64,000 nucleotides of DNA from Nakamurella sp. A5-74 (GTDB lineage Bacteria > Actinomycetota > Actinomycetes > Mycobacteriales > Nakamurellaceae). Below, in pieces: positions 36,001 through 45,821 of the stretch. The DNA lies in assembly GCF_040438885.1 (NCBI RefSeq), contig NZ_CP159218.1, forward strand, positions 3,906,001-3,970,000, in the 5' to 3' direction. The notes beneath the pieces were generated by a model. It had not been told where the DNA came from. It worked only from the letters and a program-made list of their open reading frames with translations, and did not search any database. The position numbers and the translations under genes were made by a program. Within the stretch, counting starts at the first letter, position 1, and every line of letters begins with the position of its first letter.

Positions 36001-36156
36001 CATCAGCACCCGGTCGGCATAGCCGCGCGCCAGCAGCTCCTCGGCGTTGGCGTCCTCCCGGAACCGCGCTGTCGACGCGGTCCAGGTCTGCAGCACCGCA
36101 CGCCGCAGGGCGGCCGTCCGGTGCGGATCGAGCGGATCGACGGGATCCGGAGCCAT
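33019..36156 (-). CDS. Large sacsin/Hsp90-like GHKL ATPase-domain protein
   Basis: 1045 residues. The N-terminal ~250 residues form a GHKL (Hsp90-type) nucleotide-binding fold: N-box ELAANAVDAA near residues 52-61, VANTGSPL, and the glycine lid TIGHFGVGFTAVRA near 114-127. The rest is acidic, Ala/Leu/Asp-rich and has no motif I recognise, as in bacterial proteins annotated sacsin N-terminal ATP-binding. A chaperone-like role is inference from the fold. ATG 36156 overlaps the stop of the DUF3027 gene by one base (TGATG), so the two are translationally coupled and probably work together. Confidence 0.82.
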   Translation of the reverse strand: MAPDPVDPLDPHRTAALRRAVLQTWTASTARFREDANAEELLARGYADRVLMELAANAVDAARSAGVRAVLAVERIDLTGGAVEIRVANTGSPLTSDGVRALASLRASAKRDTASTIGHFGVGFTAVRALSDEPALLSMSGSVRFSAERTAEEVAALGIPELDAELRRRDGVLPALRLCWPLPDATEDDVPQGFSSQVRLPLRPGVGADAVLDGWRSAVLDELWWALPALDEVRLPDLTITRERDEPRTARGSPVLVRREQLLETGPAATAARRSFLTAESHGELPAALLADRPVEERMRADWRLCWSLPEPPGEAGGAVGAFDPFAERGTDAETVHAIGAPTATDDLLTLPGRLVGTFPVDETRRRITVEPLTDHLLALSVDAYLALAMALPPEARWDLVPPQDFPAGDLDARLRALVVRRLADAPLLVGVLGDPVEPRTARCCPELDGATAAAVAEAIPALVEVPVSARTAARMLGVTMLSLSEAVDALSSVVRPPRWWAQLYRGLAGSDADALSGLPVPLADGRQAIGARGVLLPTPALQELTQAVTAVLPAIRWVAAEAADDLLLRIGAVPADPDAILASSALRAEITALAGDLEADLLEVIVLPDTATPDADDLAHDPAVAAGALAALVLDLIAAGGVPDPQLVSDLVLGTEDEEPWPATELLLPDATLGAVLVADALPLIGRAWVQRWGAAVLERAGVRAGLLVVPLDDPRADKLLPDLDDYPGSGELGSPDRDDGELGVADLDLVDDWPAFLALLDADPEARAAVLTRPGTRSYTGWWIAEHASIDGVAPDRFRTADTPSAGSPLQLLPPLPTALSPQVAAAIGVIGSDEQFAALVDDDPQGVLDRFCDPAVALDPAAVTAVVALLVARLADDDSVQLPDRIRVCDGSVRSADEVIVPDGPWWAQCLAPSRVLATRNDAELAAEVFGLPLAAADGALTSSAASQATSGAAEKIPAVVALLGPDHRTPQVAATLTVRDPDGVEHRVAWWPVGTSAICDSSELGLASALAWANGRWADRRRILAAIRGDDAGELLARVWD

Positions 36157-37526
36157 CAGACGGTGACGACCCCAGCGTCGGGATCGGCATCATCGCTTCC
36201 AGTGCTGTCGACGTCGACGGAACTGCTGATCGGCGGCAGCAACTCCAGAACCGCATGCAACGCAGCGTCTTCGTCCGGGTTCGCCCCCGCCACCTGCTCG
36301 GAGTCCTCGTCGGGGTCGACAGCTGCGGGCTGGGCATTCGCCGCAGTGGGCTGTCCGTCGGCCGGGTCCTGGTCCGCGTCCGCGTCCGACGACAGACCCG
36401 CGGTCGGCTCCGGTTCGGCGTCCAGGATCCGCTCCGCGTTCATATCCTGCGCGGCGGTCAGCTGACCCGCACCGGGTTCAACGGCTCCATCCACCGGATC
36501 CTGTTCGGCTGCAACGGGTTCGGTCGGCTCGTCGAGAAGGGTCCGGGCGGACCCAACGTCGGCGAGCTCGGCCTGTTCGCGGACATGCATGTCGATCCGC
36601 TCCTCGTCGATGCGGAGACCGTCGATGAGGGTGCTGTCGCTCTCGCCCGGTCCCGACGGTTCCAGGATGGCGGCAACGGCCTCGGAGTGCGCACCGCAGC
36701 CGTACTCCACCGCGACCACCTTGCCGTCGCCCGGCGCCATGTCGTTGGAGCAGGCACCGAAGAGTCCGCCCAACGCACCGGCCAGCGGCACGAAGAACCC
36801 GCACTGGCCGCACCGACCGGGAGCCTGCTGGGCCATCGGGTCGGACGGCCCGAATGGCCCGGCGTACCAGCGCTCGGCGGCATCGACACGTCCGTCGCGG
36901 CTCAACACCCGGGTGCGGCCGAGCCCGAAGTCGCGGGCCACGTCCTCGATCGCCGGGTCGTCGGAGAGCAGGTACCCGGGCACCAGTCGCGGATCGTCCG
37001 TCGGAGTCAGCAGCAGATCGCCGACCCCGAGGTCGCCGCCGCGCACGCGTCGGTCCCACGGAACCCACGGCGGGGCCACCAGCGCCGCGTCACCAGGCAG
37101 CAGGACGACCTCGCTGACGGTCCAGCTGTCGGTGGACACGGACGCCAGCGTCACCGACCACTGCCACCCGTGATAGCCGCGGATCTTCGCCTGGAAGCCT
37201 GCGGTGACGGCGATCCCGTCCTCGGCGTACGCACCCAGGAAGTCGCCGACGCTCTCGACCCCACCGGCCTCGTCGCCGGCGACCGACCGGGCAGCAGCCA
37301 GCGCCAGCTCGATCGCCGCGGTGGTCAGCGCGACCGCCTGCCGCGAGAGCGGTGCACCACGGTCGGCGGTGTGTTCGTCGTTCTCGGCGACCGGGGATTC
37401 GTCGACGACCCGGGTTTCGTCAGCGACCCGGGTTTCGTCGACGACCTGGGATTCGTCAGCGACCGGAGCGGATCCAGCAGTCTCGACCTGCTCGTCGGTG
37501 GGAACGTCATCGGTGGAGATCACCAC
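36156..37526 (-). CDS. DUF3027 protein with zinc-binding cysteines and acidic tail
   Basis: 456 residues, homologous in position and core to M. tuberculosis Rv0877. The N-terminus is acidic with imperfect repeats (DETRVADETRVVDESPVAEN). The DUF3027 core (about 60-290) includes RGYHGWQWSVTLASV, PPWVPWDRRV and a cysteine cluster CGQCGFF...CSNDMAP...YGCGAH suited to metal binding. About 150 residues of acidic low complexity follow. The start is one of two adjacent GTG codons (37526/37523) without a strong ribosome-binding site. It is first in a two-gene operon with the GHKL ATPase and divergent from the MFS gene. Biochemical function unknown. Confidence 0.85.
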   Translation of the reverse strand: MVISTDDVPTDEQVETAGSAPVADESQVVDETRVADETRVVDESPVAENDEHTADRGAPLSRQAVALTTAAIELALAAARSVAGDEAGGVESVGDFLGAYAEDGIAVTAGFQAKIRGYHGWQWSVTLASVSTDSWTVSEVVLLPGDAALVAPPWVPWDRRVRGGDLGVGDLLLTPTDDPRLVPGYLLSDDPAIEDVARDFGLGRTRVLSRDGRVDAAERWYAGPFGPSDPMAQQAPGRCGQCGFFVPLAGALGGLFGACSNDMAPGDGKVVAVEYGCGAHSEAVAAILEPSGPGESDSTLIDGLRIDEERIDMHVREQAELADVGSARTLLDEPTEPVAAEQDPVDGAVEPGAGQLTAAQDMNAERILDAEPEPTAGLSSDADADQDPADGQPTAANAQPAAVDPDEDSEQVAGANPDEDAALHAVLELLPPISSSVDVDSTGSDDADPDAGVVTV

Positions 37527-37686
37527 GCCATGATGCCTGACGAGGGCCCTCCGAGAGTATTCGTGCTTCGGCACCGACACCTCTGGACGCCGGCGGCTGA
37601 ACGCCGTGGACGACAGCAACGCCGCGGCGCGAAACAGTTCCGCGGTCCCCCGCCTTCGGCAGGGTGCGGTGCGGCAGGATGAACCC

Positions 37687-39849
37687 ATGCCGCACGACGA
37701 CGACCCCGATGCGGTTCCCGGGTCACCCGCGTCGCGAGAGCCCCGCTCCGGGGAGCAGCGCTCCGCCGACCACCGCACGGACGAGATCCCCCGGGGCACG
37801 GGTGGCCAGCGTCCGGCCGCACCGACTGCCACGCCGCGGCCACGTCGTCGACCCGACGTGCTGCCGACCGAGCAGCTCCCCCGCGGCACCGGCGGCCGAC
37901 GATCGGTGGACGAGGGCCCCGTCGACCCCCGCAACAGGTCCCAGCGCCCGGACTCCCAGCGGCCCGGCTCACACATTCCAGCCCCACCCAGCCCAGCCCC
38001 ACCCAGCCCAGCCCCGCAGCGGCCCGGCCGTGCGCTGCCCGAACGGGCAGCGGACGACGACCGCGGCAACAGCAACGACCGCCGGGCGGGGGACGACCGC
38101 GGCAACAGCGATGACCGCCGAGCAGCAGCCGACCGCCGAGCCCAGGACCGGCGAGCTGCCTTCGATCGACGGGATCGTGGCGCGCAGACCGACCAACCCC
38201 GGCAGCAGGATCGGTCCCCGGATTCACCGCGCGGGCCGGAAGTCAGGGGCGGGCACCTACCGCACTATGCAGAGCCCGACCTCGCCCCGCCGGTACCGGG
38301 GACGCCCGGAATGCCGCGGAAACTGACCGTCACCCGGATCGCGGCCATGCGGAGCAGGCAGTTGACCTCGCGCGGCGTCGAGCTGTTCCGCAAGGCGGCC
38401 ACCGCGGACGGCGCGGACCGGTCCGGGTTGACGCACCTCACCTATGCGGTGATGGCGAACTACGCCGTCGATGCGGCGCTCACCGTGGCACTGGCCAACA
38501 CGCTGTTCTTCGCTGCGGCGTCGGCCGAGTCGACCGGCAAGGTACTGCTGTACCTGCTCATCACCGTCGCCCCGTTCGCGGTGATCGCCCCGTTCATCGG
38601 TCCGCTGCTCGACAAGATCCAGCACGGCCGCCGGATCGCGCTGGCCGCCACCAGTTTCGGGCGCAGCCTGCTGGCGATCGTGATGGCCTTCAACTTCAAC
38701 TCCTGGGTGCTGTACCCGTGCGCTCTCGGGATGATGGTGCTGTCGAAATCGTTCGGCGTGCTCAAGGCAGCGCTGACGCCACGGGTGTTGCCGGAGCAGA
38801 TCACCCTGGTCAAGACCAACTCCCGGCTGACGGTGTTCGGCCTGGTTGCCGGCGGTGTCGCGGGCGGCATCGCGGCAGCGTTCGCCGGGGTCACGAACGC
38901 TTCGGGAGCCCTGATCTGGACGGCGCTGTGCGGTGTCGCCGGCGGCGTGCTCTGCCTGCGCATCCCGGCTTGGGTGGAATCCACCGAGGGTGAGGTGCCG
39001 GTCCAGCACAGCGAGGTGCTGACCAGGGGCCGCGTCCGCCGCTTCCCGCCGGGCGTCTCGGCGACGTTGTGGGCCAACATGGCCAACCGGATCGAGACCG
39101 GCTTCCTCGCCCTGTTCATCGCGTTCGTCGTCAAGACTGAGTACTCGCACCTGTCCGGTTTCCAGCAGCTGCTCGTGCTCGGCATCGTCGGTGCCGCAGC
39201 CGGTCTCGGCGGGTTCGTCGGCAATGCCCTTGGCACCCAGATCACCCTGACCAGGCCCGATGTGATCGCCGCCTGGGGCGTGGTCGCCGTCGGCGTCACC
39301 TGCCTGGTCGCCATCATGATCCCGGGTATCGCGATGGCGGCCGTGGTCGGGCTGGTCGGCTCCACGTCGTCCTCGCTGGCGAAGGTCTGCCTCGACTCGG
39401 TGATCCAGGACCGGCTCCCCGAGGCCAGCCGGGCGTCGGCGTTCGGGATGAGCGAATCGCTGCTGCAGCTCGCCTGGGTCACCGGCGGGGTGGTCGGCCT
39501 GCTGCTGGGCGGCGTGCTGCACCTGTCCGGCGACGGCGTCTACATGCTCGGCTTCGCCGTCGTGACGCTGATGGTCGGCCTGGGCGTGACGCAGAGCTGG
39601 CTCTCCCGCTCCGGACGAGCGCTGGTGCCCGCACTCGCGGCCGCCTGGGACCGACGCGCCAACCGCCGCTTCGCCAAGTCCCGCAGCGCCGGCCAGACCA
39701 GCGCTCCCCGGACGGCGCGGTTCACCGTCCCCGCAGCCGGCGACGCTGAGCAGGGACCGCGCACCCAGCAGCTGCCCACCGACGAACCTCCGGCCACGTC
39801 GGCCACCCGGGACCGTCGCCCGCGCAAGGCGGGTCGACCGCGCCGATGA
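37687..39849 (+). CDS. MFS-like membrane protein with long disordered N-terminus (Rv0876c-like)
   Basis: 720 residues. The first ~215 are Pro/Arg/Asp-rich with repeated DDRGNSNDRRAG and SPAPPSPAPQ segments and are probably unstructured in the cytoplasm. About 12 membrane helices follow (from THLTYAVMANYAVDAALTVALANTLFF on), with a short basic C-terminal tail. There is no substrate-specific motif. ATG 37687 was chosen for the AGGA upstream; an earlier ATG at 37606 is in frame but weaker. It overlaps the lipoprotein gene by ATGA. The pair matches Rv0876c-Rv0875c of M. tuberculosis, so the two probably act together at the envelope. Confidence 0.87.
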   Translation: MPHDDDPDAVPGSPASREPRSGEQRSADHRTDEIPRGTGGQRPAAPTATPRPRRRPDVLPTEQLPRGTGGRRSVDEGPVDPRNRSQRPDSQRPGSHIPAPPSPAPPSPAPQRPGRALPERAADDDRGNSNDRRAGDDRGNSDDRRAAADRRAQDRRAAFDRRDRGAQTDQPRQQDRSPDSPRGPEVRGGHLPHYAEPDLAPPVPGTPGMPRKLTVTRIAAMRSRQLTSRGVELFRKAATADGADRSGLTHLTYAVMANYAVDAALTVALANTLFFAAASAESTGKVLLYLLITVAPFAVIAPFIGPLLDKIQHGRRIALAATSFGRSLLAIVMAFNFNSWVLYPCALGMMVLSKSFGVLKAALTPRVLPEQITLVKTNSRLTVFGLVAGGVAGGIAAAFAGVTNASGALIWTALCGVAGGVLCLRIPAWVESTEGEVPVQHSEVLTRGRVRRFPPGVSATLWANMANRIETGFLALFIAFVVKTEYSHLSGFQQLLVLGIVGAAAGLGGFVGNALGTQITLTRPDVIAAWGVVAVGVTCLVAIMIPGIAMAAVVGLVGSTSSSLAKVCLDSVIQDRLPEASRASAFGMSESLLQLAWVTGGVVGLLLGGVLHLSGDGVYMLGFAVVTLMVGLGVTQSWLSRSGRALVPALAAAWDRRANRRFAKSRSAGQTSAPRTARFTVPAAGDAEQGPRTQQLPTDEPPATSATRDRRPRKAGRPRR

Positions 39850-40388
39850 CGTCCCTCCCCGGCACGCCGGACCCGTCGATCCCTCGTACGCGTGCTCGGC
39901 GCCGGCGGGCGCTCGTGGCCGTGCTGGTCTTCGCGACCCTGGCGCTCTCCGGCTGTACCCGGCCGCTGCCCTCGGTGAGCTTCTTCGGCAACGGCGCACT
40001 GGTCTCCGCTGCCCCGACACTGTGGTGCTCCGCCGACTCGACCGCCGAGGCGCTCGACTGTCTGGCCACCCGCTCCGACGCCAGTGCACCGCAGATGACC
40101 CTGCGACCGGGTCAGGGCGTCTCGGTCAACGTCCCCGCAGCGATCGGCCTGGCTCCCTGGGTCGTCGTCTTCCGTTTCCGCACTGCTGCGGGCAAGCAGG
40201 AGGAACTCCGCAGCGAGCTGTTCTCCTCCGACGCCCGTCAGCAGTACGAGCTGAAGCCGCCGGCGACGACCGATCAGCTGCTGCGCGTGGAAGTGCAGAG
40301 CGGGCTGACGCCGATGGCGACCGCGACCGGCAACGGGGTCGACTACGCCGCGCTGCACACCTGGGTCGTGCTGATCGTCGCAGCCTGA
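39846..40388 (+). CDS. DUF2771-like lipoprotein
   Basis: 180 residues with a basic N-terminus, a hydrophobic segment (RRALVAVLVFATLALSGC) and a lipobox LSGC at about residues 35-38, so it should be an anchored extracytoplasmic lipoprotein. The mature part is a single beta-rich domain (PQMTLRPGQGVSVNVPAAIG, WVVVFRFRTAAG) without catalytic motif. It matches Rv0875c by position and features. The ATG is within the stop of the MFS gene, implying coupled production. Function unknown. Confidence 0.85.
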   Translation: MTSLPGTPDPSIPRTRARRRRALVAVLVFATLALSGCTRPLPSVSFFGNGALVSAAPTLWCSADSTAEALDCLATRSDASAPQMTLRPGQGVSVNVPAAIGLAPWVVVFRFRTAAGKQEELRSELFSSDARQQYELKPPATTDQLLRVEVQSGLTPMATATGNGVDYAALHTWVVLIVAA

Positions 40389-40474
40389 CCAGCCCCGACC
40401 GGCCGGCTTCAGTGGTCGAGCGACCCGGCCATCGAGCGGCTCCGGTCGTCGAACCGCCGACGCAGCAGTGCCCC

Positions 40475-40493
40475 GGTCCGATGGATCCGGACC
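40475..40493. terminator. Weak bidirectional terminator candidate
   Basis: GGTCCG and CGGACC form a 6-bp stem with a seven-base loop between the convergent lipoprotein and cold-shock genes. There is no T-tract, so this is only a candidate. Confidence 0.35.
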
Positions 40494-40516
40494 TGGGCAC
40501 CACACTGCATCGGCCG

Positions 40517-40903
40517 TCAGGCGTCGAGCTCGTTCGCCACGGCTCGCAACATGCCGGCGATCCGGCCACCGATGGCGCGGTCCGGGTAACGGTTGCGCCG
40601 CAGGTCGGGCAGCACCTTGGATTCGAGCAGCTTGATCATGTCGTCCATCAGACCGTGCAGCTCCTCAGCCGGACGCCGGTGGGCCACCACGACCGAAGGT
40701 GGCGCCTCCAGCAGCACCACCTGCAGGGCCTGCGGGCCACGCCGCCCGTCGGCCACCCCGAACTCGACCTTCTGACCGGGCTTGAGGGCCTCGGTGCCGC
40801 TCGGCAGCGCGGAGGTGCGGACGTGCACGTCCGGTCCGTCTTCCTGGGCGATGAAACCGAACCCCTTCTCCGCGTCGTACCACTTCACCCGTCCGCTGGG
40901 CAT
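40517..40903 (-). CDS. Cold-shock-domain protein with C-terminal extension (CspB type)
   Basis: 128 residues. Residues 1-66 form a cold-shock OB fold that binds single-stranded RNA/DNA, with RNP-1 EKGFGFIAQ and RNP-2 DVHVRTSAL. The extra ~60 helical residues ([22 protein letters not shown]) are typical of the longer actinobacterial type such as Rv0871. ATG 40903 was preferred to 40912 because AGGTGG lies five bases upstream and the family starts [17 protein letters not shown]. It is divergent from the small membrane protein at 41121, as in mycobacteria. Confidence 0.93.
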   Translation of the reverse strand: MPSGRVKWYDAEKGFGFIAQEDGPDVHVRTSALPSGTEALKPGQKVEFGVADGRRGPQALQVVLLEAPPSVVVAHRRPAEELHGLMDDMIKLLESKVLPDLRRNRYPDRAIGGRIAGMLRAVANELDA

Positions 40904-41120
40904 CAGATCCACCTGCTTCTCATCGGCTGTACTGGAACTACCTGTCGTCCGGATCGTCTGCGCCTCGTCGGGGGCGCCTGGCGTACGGAGTTCCGGGATG
41001 CGGAATCGCCCGTGTCCACCGGAGGTGTCAACACTACGGCGGGCGGAGTACCCGATTTCTCCGCTCCTGGCGAGCTGCGCCGAGCGTAGCGACCCGCCCG
41101 TCCGCAGTGCTTATCCTGGG

Positions 41121-41435
41121 ATGGTGACCTCGTCCAGCGCGCCCTCAACTCCGGCCGACGAACCCGCCGGTGCGGGCCGTCCGTCCCGCACCCCGGTCGA
41201 GAAGGTCTCCGGCACCTCACCGCGTCCGGCCACCCTGCGGCGCTCGCCGGTGGTCATGCGGATCGGCATGGTCGTGTTCTGCATCGGCGCGTCGGCCCTG
41301 CTGGTGATGCTGGTGCTGTTCGCCTCCGGCGCCCGCGACTTCCCGGTCTGGTTCTGGCTCGTGGTGGCGCTGGCTCCGATCGGGCTGGGTATCTCCGCGT
41401 TCCGCATCCGGCAAGCCGGTCTGTCGGTCGACTGA
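41121..41435 (+). CDS. Small two-helix membrane protein (Rv0870c-like)
   Basis: 104 residues. The first ~45 are polar and Pro/Ser-rich. Two helices follow (VMRIGMVVFCIGASALLVMLVLFA and VWFWLVVALAPIGLGISAF) and a short C-terminus. ATG 41121 is preceded by TATCCT (41112-41117), a TANNNT -10 only three bases away, so the in-frame GTG 41124 or a leaderless message is possible. Function unknown; the position next to csp and rpfA matches the mycobacterial order. Confidence 0.8.
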   Translation: MVTSSSAPSTPADEPAGAGRPSRTPVEKVSGTSPRPATLRRSPVVMRIGMVVFCIGASALLVMLVLFASGARDFPVWFWLVVALAPIGLGISAFRIRQAGLSVD

Positions 41436-41454
41436 CCTGGCCACCTGCCCGCGC

Positions 41455-42075
41455 TCAGTGCACCGTTGCCAGCAGGTAGCTGCTCAGCCATGCCGGGAAA
41501 GCAGTCAGATCGCCCAGGACGACGTCCGCGCCGGCGGAGGCGAGATCCTCACCCGAGATCGGCCCGGTGGCCACCCCGACGGCCATCGCGTCCGCACCGC
41601 GCGCTCCGTTGATGTCGCCCAGATGGTCGCCGACATAGACTTCCGCGCCCGCCGAGCGCAGCGCGGCGGACTTCTCCGCACCGAACACCGAACCGACGAC
41701 GTCGTCCACGACGAGGCCCAGCCGCTCGAGGTGGACCCTGGCATGCGGCTCGTTCTTGGCAGTGACCACCAGCGACCGGCCGCCGTGCGCCCGGACGGTG
41801 TCGATCGCCTCGGCGGCCCCCGGCAGTGCGACCGTCATCGGGATGACGATCTCGCAGTAGCGGGCACGGAATCGGGTGACCAGATCCTCCACCGTTGGCG
41901 CGTCGAACCCGTACCGGCCGAGCTCGACGACGAGCGGCGGTCCCAACCGGGACGCGAAGGCAGCTCCGTCCAACGGATGCCCGGTCTCGGCCGAGAGCGC
42001 CTCGAACAGCGCGACCATCCCGGGACGGGGATCGATCAGCGTCATGTCGAGGTCGAAACCGACGGTGAAACTCAC
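41455..42075 (-). CDS. HAD-superfamily phosphatase (Gph-like)
   Basis: 206 residues. Motif I FDLDMTLID supplies the nucleophile Asp8 and Asp10, motif II is VVTAKN with Thr and Lys, and motif IV is VGDHLGDINGA. The cap between them is helical, as in phosphoglycolate-type phosphatases. It would dephosphorylate a small metabolite in the cytosol. GTG 42075 was chosen because it begins at the family N-terminus (VSFTVGFDLD), with CGGAG upstream. It is convergent with the small membrane protein and divergent from the riboswitch-rpf unit. Confidence 0.88.
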   Translation of the reverse strand: MSFTVGFDLDMTLIDPRPGMVALFEALSAETGHPLDGAAFASRLGPPLVVELGRYGFDAPTVEDLVTRFRARYCEIVIPMTVALPGAAEAIDTVRAHGGRSLVVTAKNEPHARVHLERLGLVVDDVVGSVFGAEKSAALRSAGAEVYVGDHLGDINGARGADAMAVGVATGPISGEDLASAGADVVLGDLTAFPAWLSSYLLATVH

Positions 42076-42424
42076 GCTCCGGACACTAGGCGCCGACGCC
42101 GCGAACGTTGGAATCGAGAGGGTCGTCGAGATGAATCGGTCTCCGGACGGAGACCGAAGCGTGACCTGCGGGTTGCGACACGCTGATAACGGCCAGGACA
42201 CGGCTCCCCCGATCGGGTGAACTTCATCTGTTACACGCAACCCGTCCGGAGTGCCACCTGAAACTCCCGCAGGGGTTCCCACCTGCAGCGATGCGGATTA
42301 TCTCGGTTGGATCACGAAAGTTACCCGTTCGTTACCACATTCCGACGCGATACCCAGAAAGCTTCGCCATCCGTATCGTCGGCCGAGGTCGCAGGAACCT
42401 CCTGGAGACCATCTTGGGAGCGGC

Positions 42425-43496
<1,072 letters not shown>

Positions 43497-43513
43497 GCCA
43501 GCCACCCGAACTG

Positions 43514-43552
43514 CCGAAGCCCCTCGATCCTCTTCGGGTCGGGGGGCTTCGG
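43514..43552 (+). terminator. Terminator after the rpf gene
   Basis: CCGAAGCCCC and GGGGGCTTCGG form a strong GC stem around a short loop, 18 bases after the stop. A few T residues follow (GTTCCTC). Confidence 0.75.
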
Positions 43553-43601
43553 CGTTCCTCGGACTGGTCGCTGGTGACAAGCAGACGCGGCCACCCCAAG
43601 A

Positions 43602-43681
43602 CCTTGTCGCTGGTGATGAGTGCTGCTGCTGGCAACAAGGACGTCCTTCGCGCCAGCAACAACCCTTGACACCAGCAACAA
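43602..43681. repeat. 80-bp palindromic intergenic repeat, copy 4 (inverted relative to copies 1-3)
   Basis: Reads TTGTCGCTGGTG...CACCAGCAACAA; its reverse complement aligns with copy 3 throughout, including the GGACGTCCTTG centre shared with the other copies. It lies between the convergent rpf and HAD genes. Confidence 0.78.
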
Positions 43682-43741
43682 CCCTCGGCCGGCGACACCT
43701 GGCCGGTGCCAGCCAGAAGGGTGCAGGCCGGCCACCCGCAT

Positions 43742-44605
43742 CTAGCGCGCCGGGCTGTCCGCTCCGAACGGGGATGCGGTGCGGCCGACCAGATCGGCCA
43801 CCGAGTCGATCACCAGGGACGGGCGGTAGGGGAATCGCTCCATGCTCTCGCGGGTGGAGATCCCGGTGAGCACCAGGATGGTCGCCAGCCCGGCCTCGAG
43901 ACCGGCGATCACATCGGTGTCCATCCGGTCCCCGATCATCAACGTCGACTCCGAATGCGCGCCGATCGACCGCAACGCGGACCGCATCATCAACGGGTTC
44001 GGCTTGCCGACGAAGTACGGCGTCCGGCCGGTCGCCTTCTCGATCAGCGCAGCGACCGCCCCCGCGGCCGGCAGCACGCCGTAGCGCGACGGTCCCGTGG
44101 GATCCGGATTGGTCGCCACGAACCTGGCGCCCTTGTTGATCAGTCGGATCGCTGTCGTCAGCGCCTCGAACGAGTAGTTCCGGGTCTCCCCCAGCACGAC
44201 GTAATCGGGGTCGCGGTCGGTGATCACGAACCCGGCCTCGTGCAGCGCGGTGGTCAGCCCCACCTCGCCGATCACGAACGCCGATCCATGCGGCCGCTGC
44301 GCCTTCAGGAACTCCGCGGTCGCCAGGGCCGAGGTCCACAACCGGTTCTCCGGAATGTGCAGCCCGCTGGAGGAGAGCCTGGCCACCAGGTCGCGCCGGG
44401 TGAAGATGGGGTTGTTGGTGACGACGAGGTAGTTCACGCCGCGTTCGGTGAGCTCCGCCAAGAACTCGTCCGCTCCGGGCACCAGGTGCTCCTCGTGCAC
44501 CAGGACGCCGTCCATGTCCATCAGGTACGACCACTGGGCCGGATCCGGCGCCTGCATGGTGGGATCAGGGGCGGTCGGGTCGGGACTGGTGTCGGAGTCG
44601 CTCAC
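43742..44605 (-). CDS. HAD-IIA family phosphatase (NagD-like)
   Basis: 287-residue cytosolic phosphatase. Motif [12 protein letters not shown] near residue 30 carries the Asp pair, [11 protein letters not shown] is the family IIA motif II, the C2 cap lies between, and [17 protein letters not shown] near 220-236 is motif IV. Relatives dephosphorylate nucleotides, pyridoxal phosphate or sugar phosphates; the substrate is not readable here. An N-terminal ~20-residue Asp/Pro/Ser tail precedes the domain. GTG 44605 is the start. Confidence 0.88.
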   Translation of the reverse strand: MSDSDTSPDPTAPDPTMQAPDPAQWSYLMDMDGVLVHEEHLVPGADEFLAELTERGVNYLVVTNNPIFTRRDLVARLSSSGLHIPENRLWTSALATAEFLKAQRPHGSAFVIGEVGLTTALHEAGFVITDRDPDYVVLGETRNYSFEALTTAIRLINKGARFVATNPDPTGPSRYGVLPAAGAVAALIEKATGRTPYFVGKPNPLMMRSALRSIGAHSESTLMIGDRMDTDVIAGLEAGLATILVLTGISTRESMERFPYRPSLVIDSVADLVGRTASPFGADSPAR

Positions 44606-44648
44606 CCCACCAGTGTCCTCCAGCGGCCCAGGTCGGACGCAGCCGGAG

Positions 44649-45821
44649 TCAGCGGGCGAACAACCGCACCTGGGTCGCCTTCACACCGAGGGTGACCGTC
44701 GCCCCGAGCACGATCGGTACCGCCGACACGGCCGCGGGGGTGACGTCCGCGGCGATCATCACCCCACCGGGGAGTCGGGTACGGATCCGGACGGCTCCGG
44801 CGCCCGGTTCGATCGCCACCACCTCGGCCGTCCACCGGTTCCGGACACTGGTGGCGGCCGGCTGTTCGCTGACGCGCACCGATCCGGTGGCCGTCGGCAC
44901 CGCGCTCACCGACACGGCGACCGGCGGGAACGCCGCCGCGGCCGCGACCCCGTCCGAGAGCGGCTCCTCGGCGATACCGAACGCCTGCAAGCCTCCGGCG
45001 CCCGTCAACCCGCTTCCGTCGGATGCGGTGCCCAGCAACAGGTTCAGGCCGGCGAGGGCGGCCCCGAACTGTGATCCTGGCTCGGTGAGCATCCGCTGGG
45101 TCGGGCCCGAGTCGACCACCCGACCGGCATCCATCACCAGCACCCGGTCGGCCAGCATCGCCGCGTCCAGGATCTCGTGGGTCACCAGCACGGTGGTCTG
45201 GCCTGCCTCGCGCAGATGCTGTCCCAGCACGTGTCGGATCTCGCCGGCGGTACCGATGTCGGCGGCTGCCAGCGGCTCGTCCAGCAGCAACAAATCAGGC
45301 TCGGCGGCCAACGCCCTGGCCAGCGCCACCCGCTGACGCTGCCCGCCCGACAGGTCCGCCGGGCGACGGTCGACCATCGCCGCCAGCCCGAGCCGGCCCA
45401 GCCACTCCCGGGCCGCCGCTCGCGCCGCCGGCGCCCGCACTCCTGCCGCGCGCGGGCCGAAGGCGACGTTCTCCACAGCCGAGAGATGCGGGAACAGCAG
45501 CGGGTCCTGACCCATCAGACCGATCCTGCGTCGCTCGGGGGGCAGGAAGACCCCGCCGCCGGCGATGTGTCGGCCGGCCACCCGCAGCTCCAGCTCCCGG
45601 GGCACGAGCAAGCCGGCCAGTGCCTGCAGGATCGTCGACTTCCCGCAGCCGTTGGGTCCGAGCAGCGCGACGATCTCACCGCGCTCCACAGTCAGGTCGG
45701 CAACCACGTCGAACGCGGCGCGCGGCACCAGCAGGCGCGCCCGGACGAACGACTTGCCGGCGACGGCGTCACTCGTCCCGCCCACGATGTCGGCCGCCGA
45801 CCCGTCCGCCGGCCCGGTCAC
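44649..45821 (-). CDS. modC: Molybdate ABC transporter ATPase
   Basis: 390 residues. ATPase with Walker [10 protein letters not shown], signature LSGGQRQR, Walker [13 protein letters not shown] and the switch histidine in VLVTHE. A C-terminal domain ending [13 protein letters not shown] resembles the TOBE/Mop oxyanion-binding fold, typical of ModC. The extra Ala/Val-rich region between them is long. GTG 45821 overlaps the permease stop (GTGA). It drives import together with ModB and ModA encoded upstream. Confidence 0.9.
   Translation of the reverse strand: MTGPADGSAADIVGGTSDAVAGKSFVRARLLVPRAAFDVVADLTVERGEIVALLGPNGCGKSTILQALAGLLVPRELELRVAGRHIAGGGVFLPPERRRIGLMGQDPLLFPHLSAVENVAFGPRAAGVRAPAARAAAREWLGRLGLAAMVDRRPADLSGGQRQRVALARALAAEPDLLLLDEPLAAADIGTAGEIRHVLGQHLREAGQTTVLVTHEILDAAMLADRVLVMDAGRVVDSGPTQRMLTEPGSQFGAALAGLNLLLGTASDGSGLTGAGGLQAFGIAEEPLSDGVAAAAAFPPVAVSVSAVPTATGSVRVSEQPAATSVRNRWTAEVVAIEPGAGAVRIRTRLPGGVMIAADVTPAAVSAVPIVLGATVTLGVKATQVRLFAR

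Noticed and set aside
33505-36465. 986-residue open frame on the plus strand opposite the GHKL ATPase
   Set aside because: Gln/Arg/Gly-rich antisense shadow; the minus strand encodes recognisable GHKL motifs.
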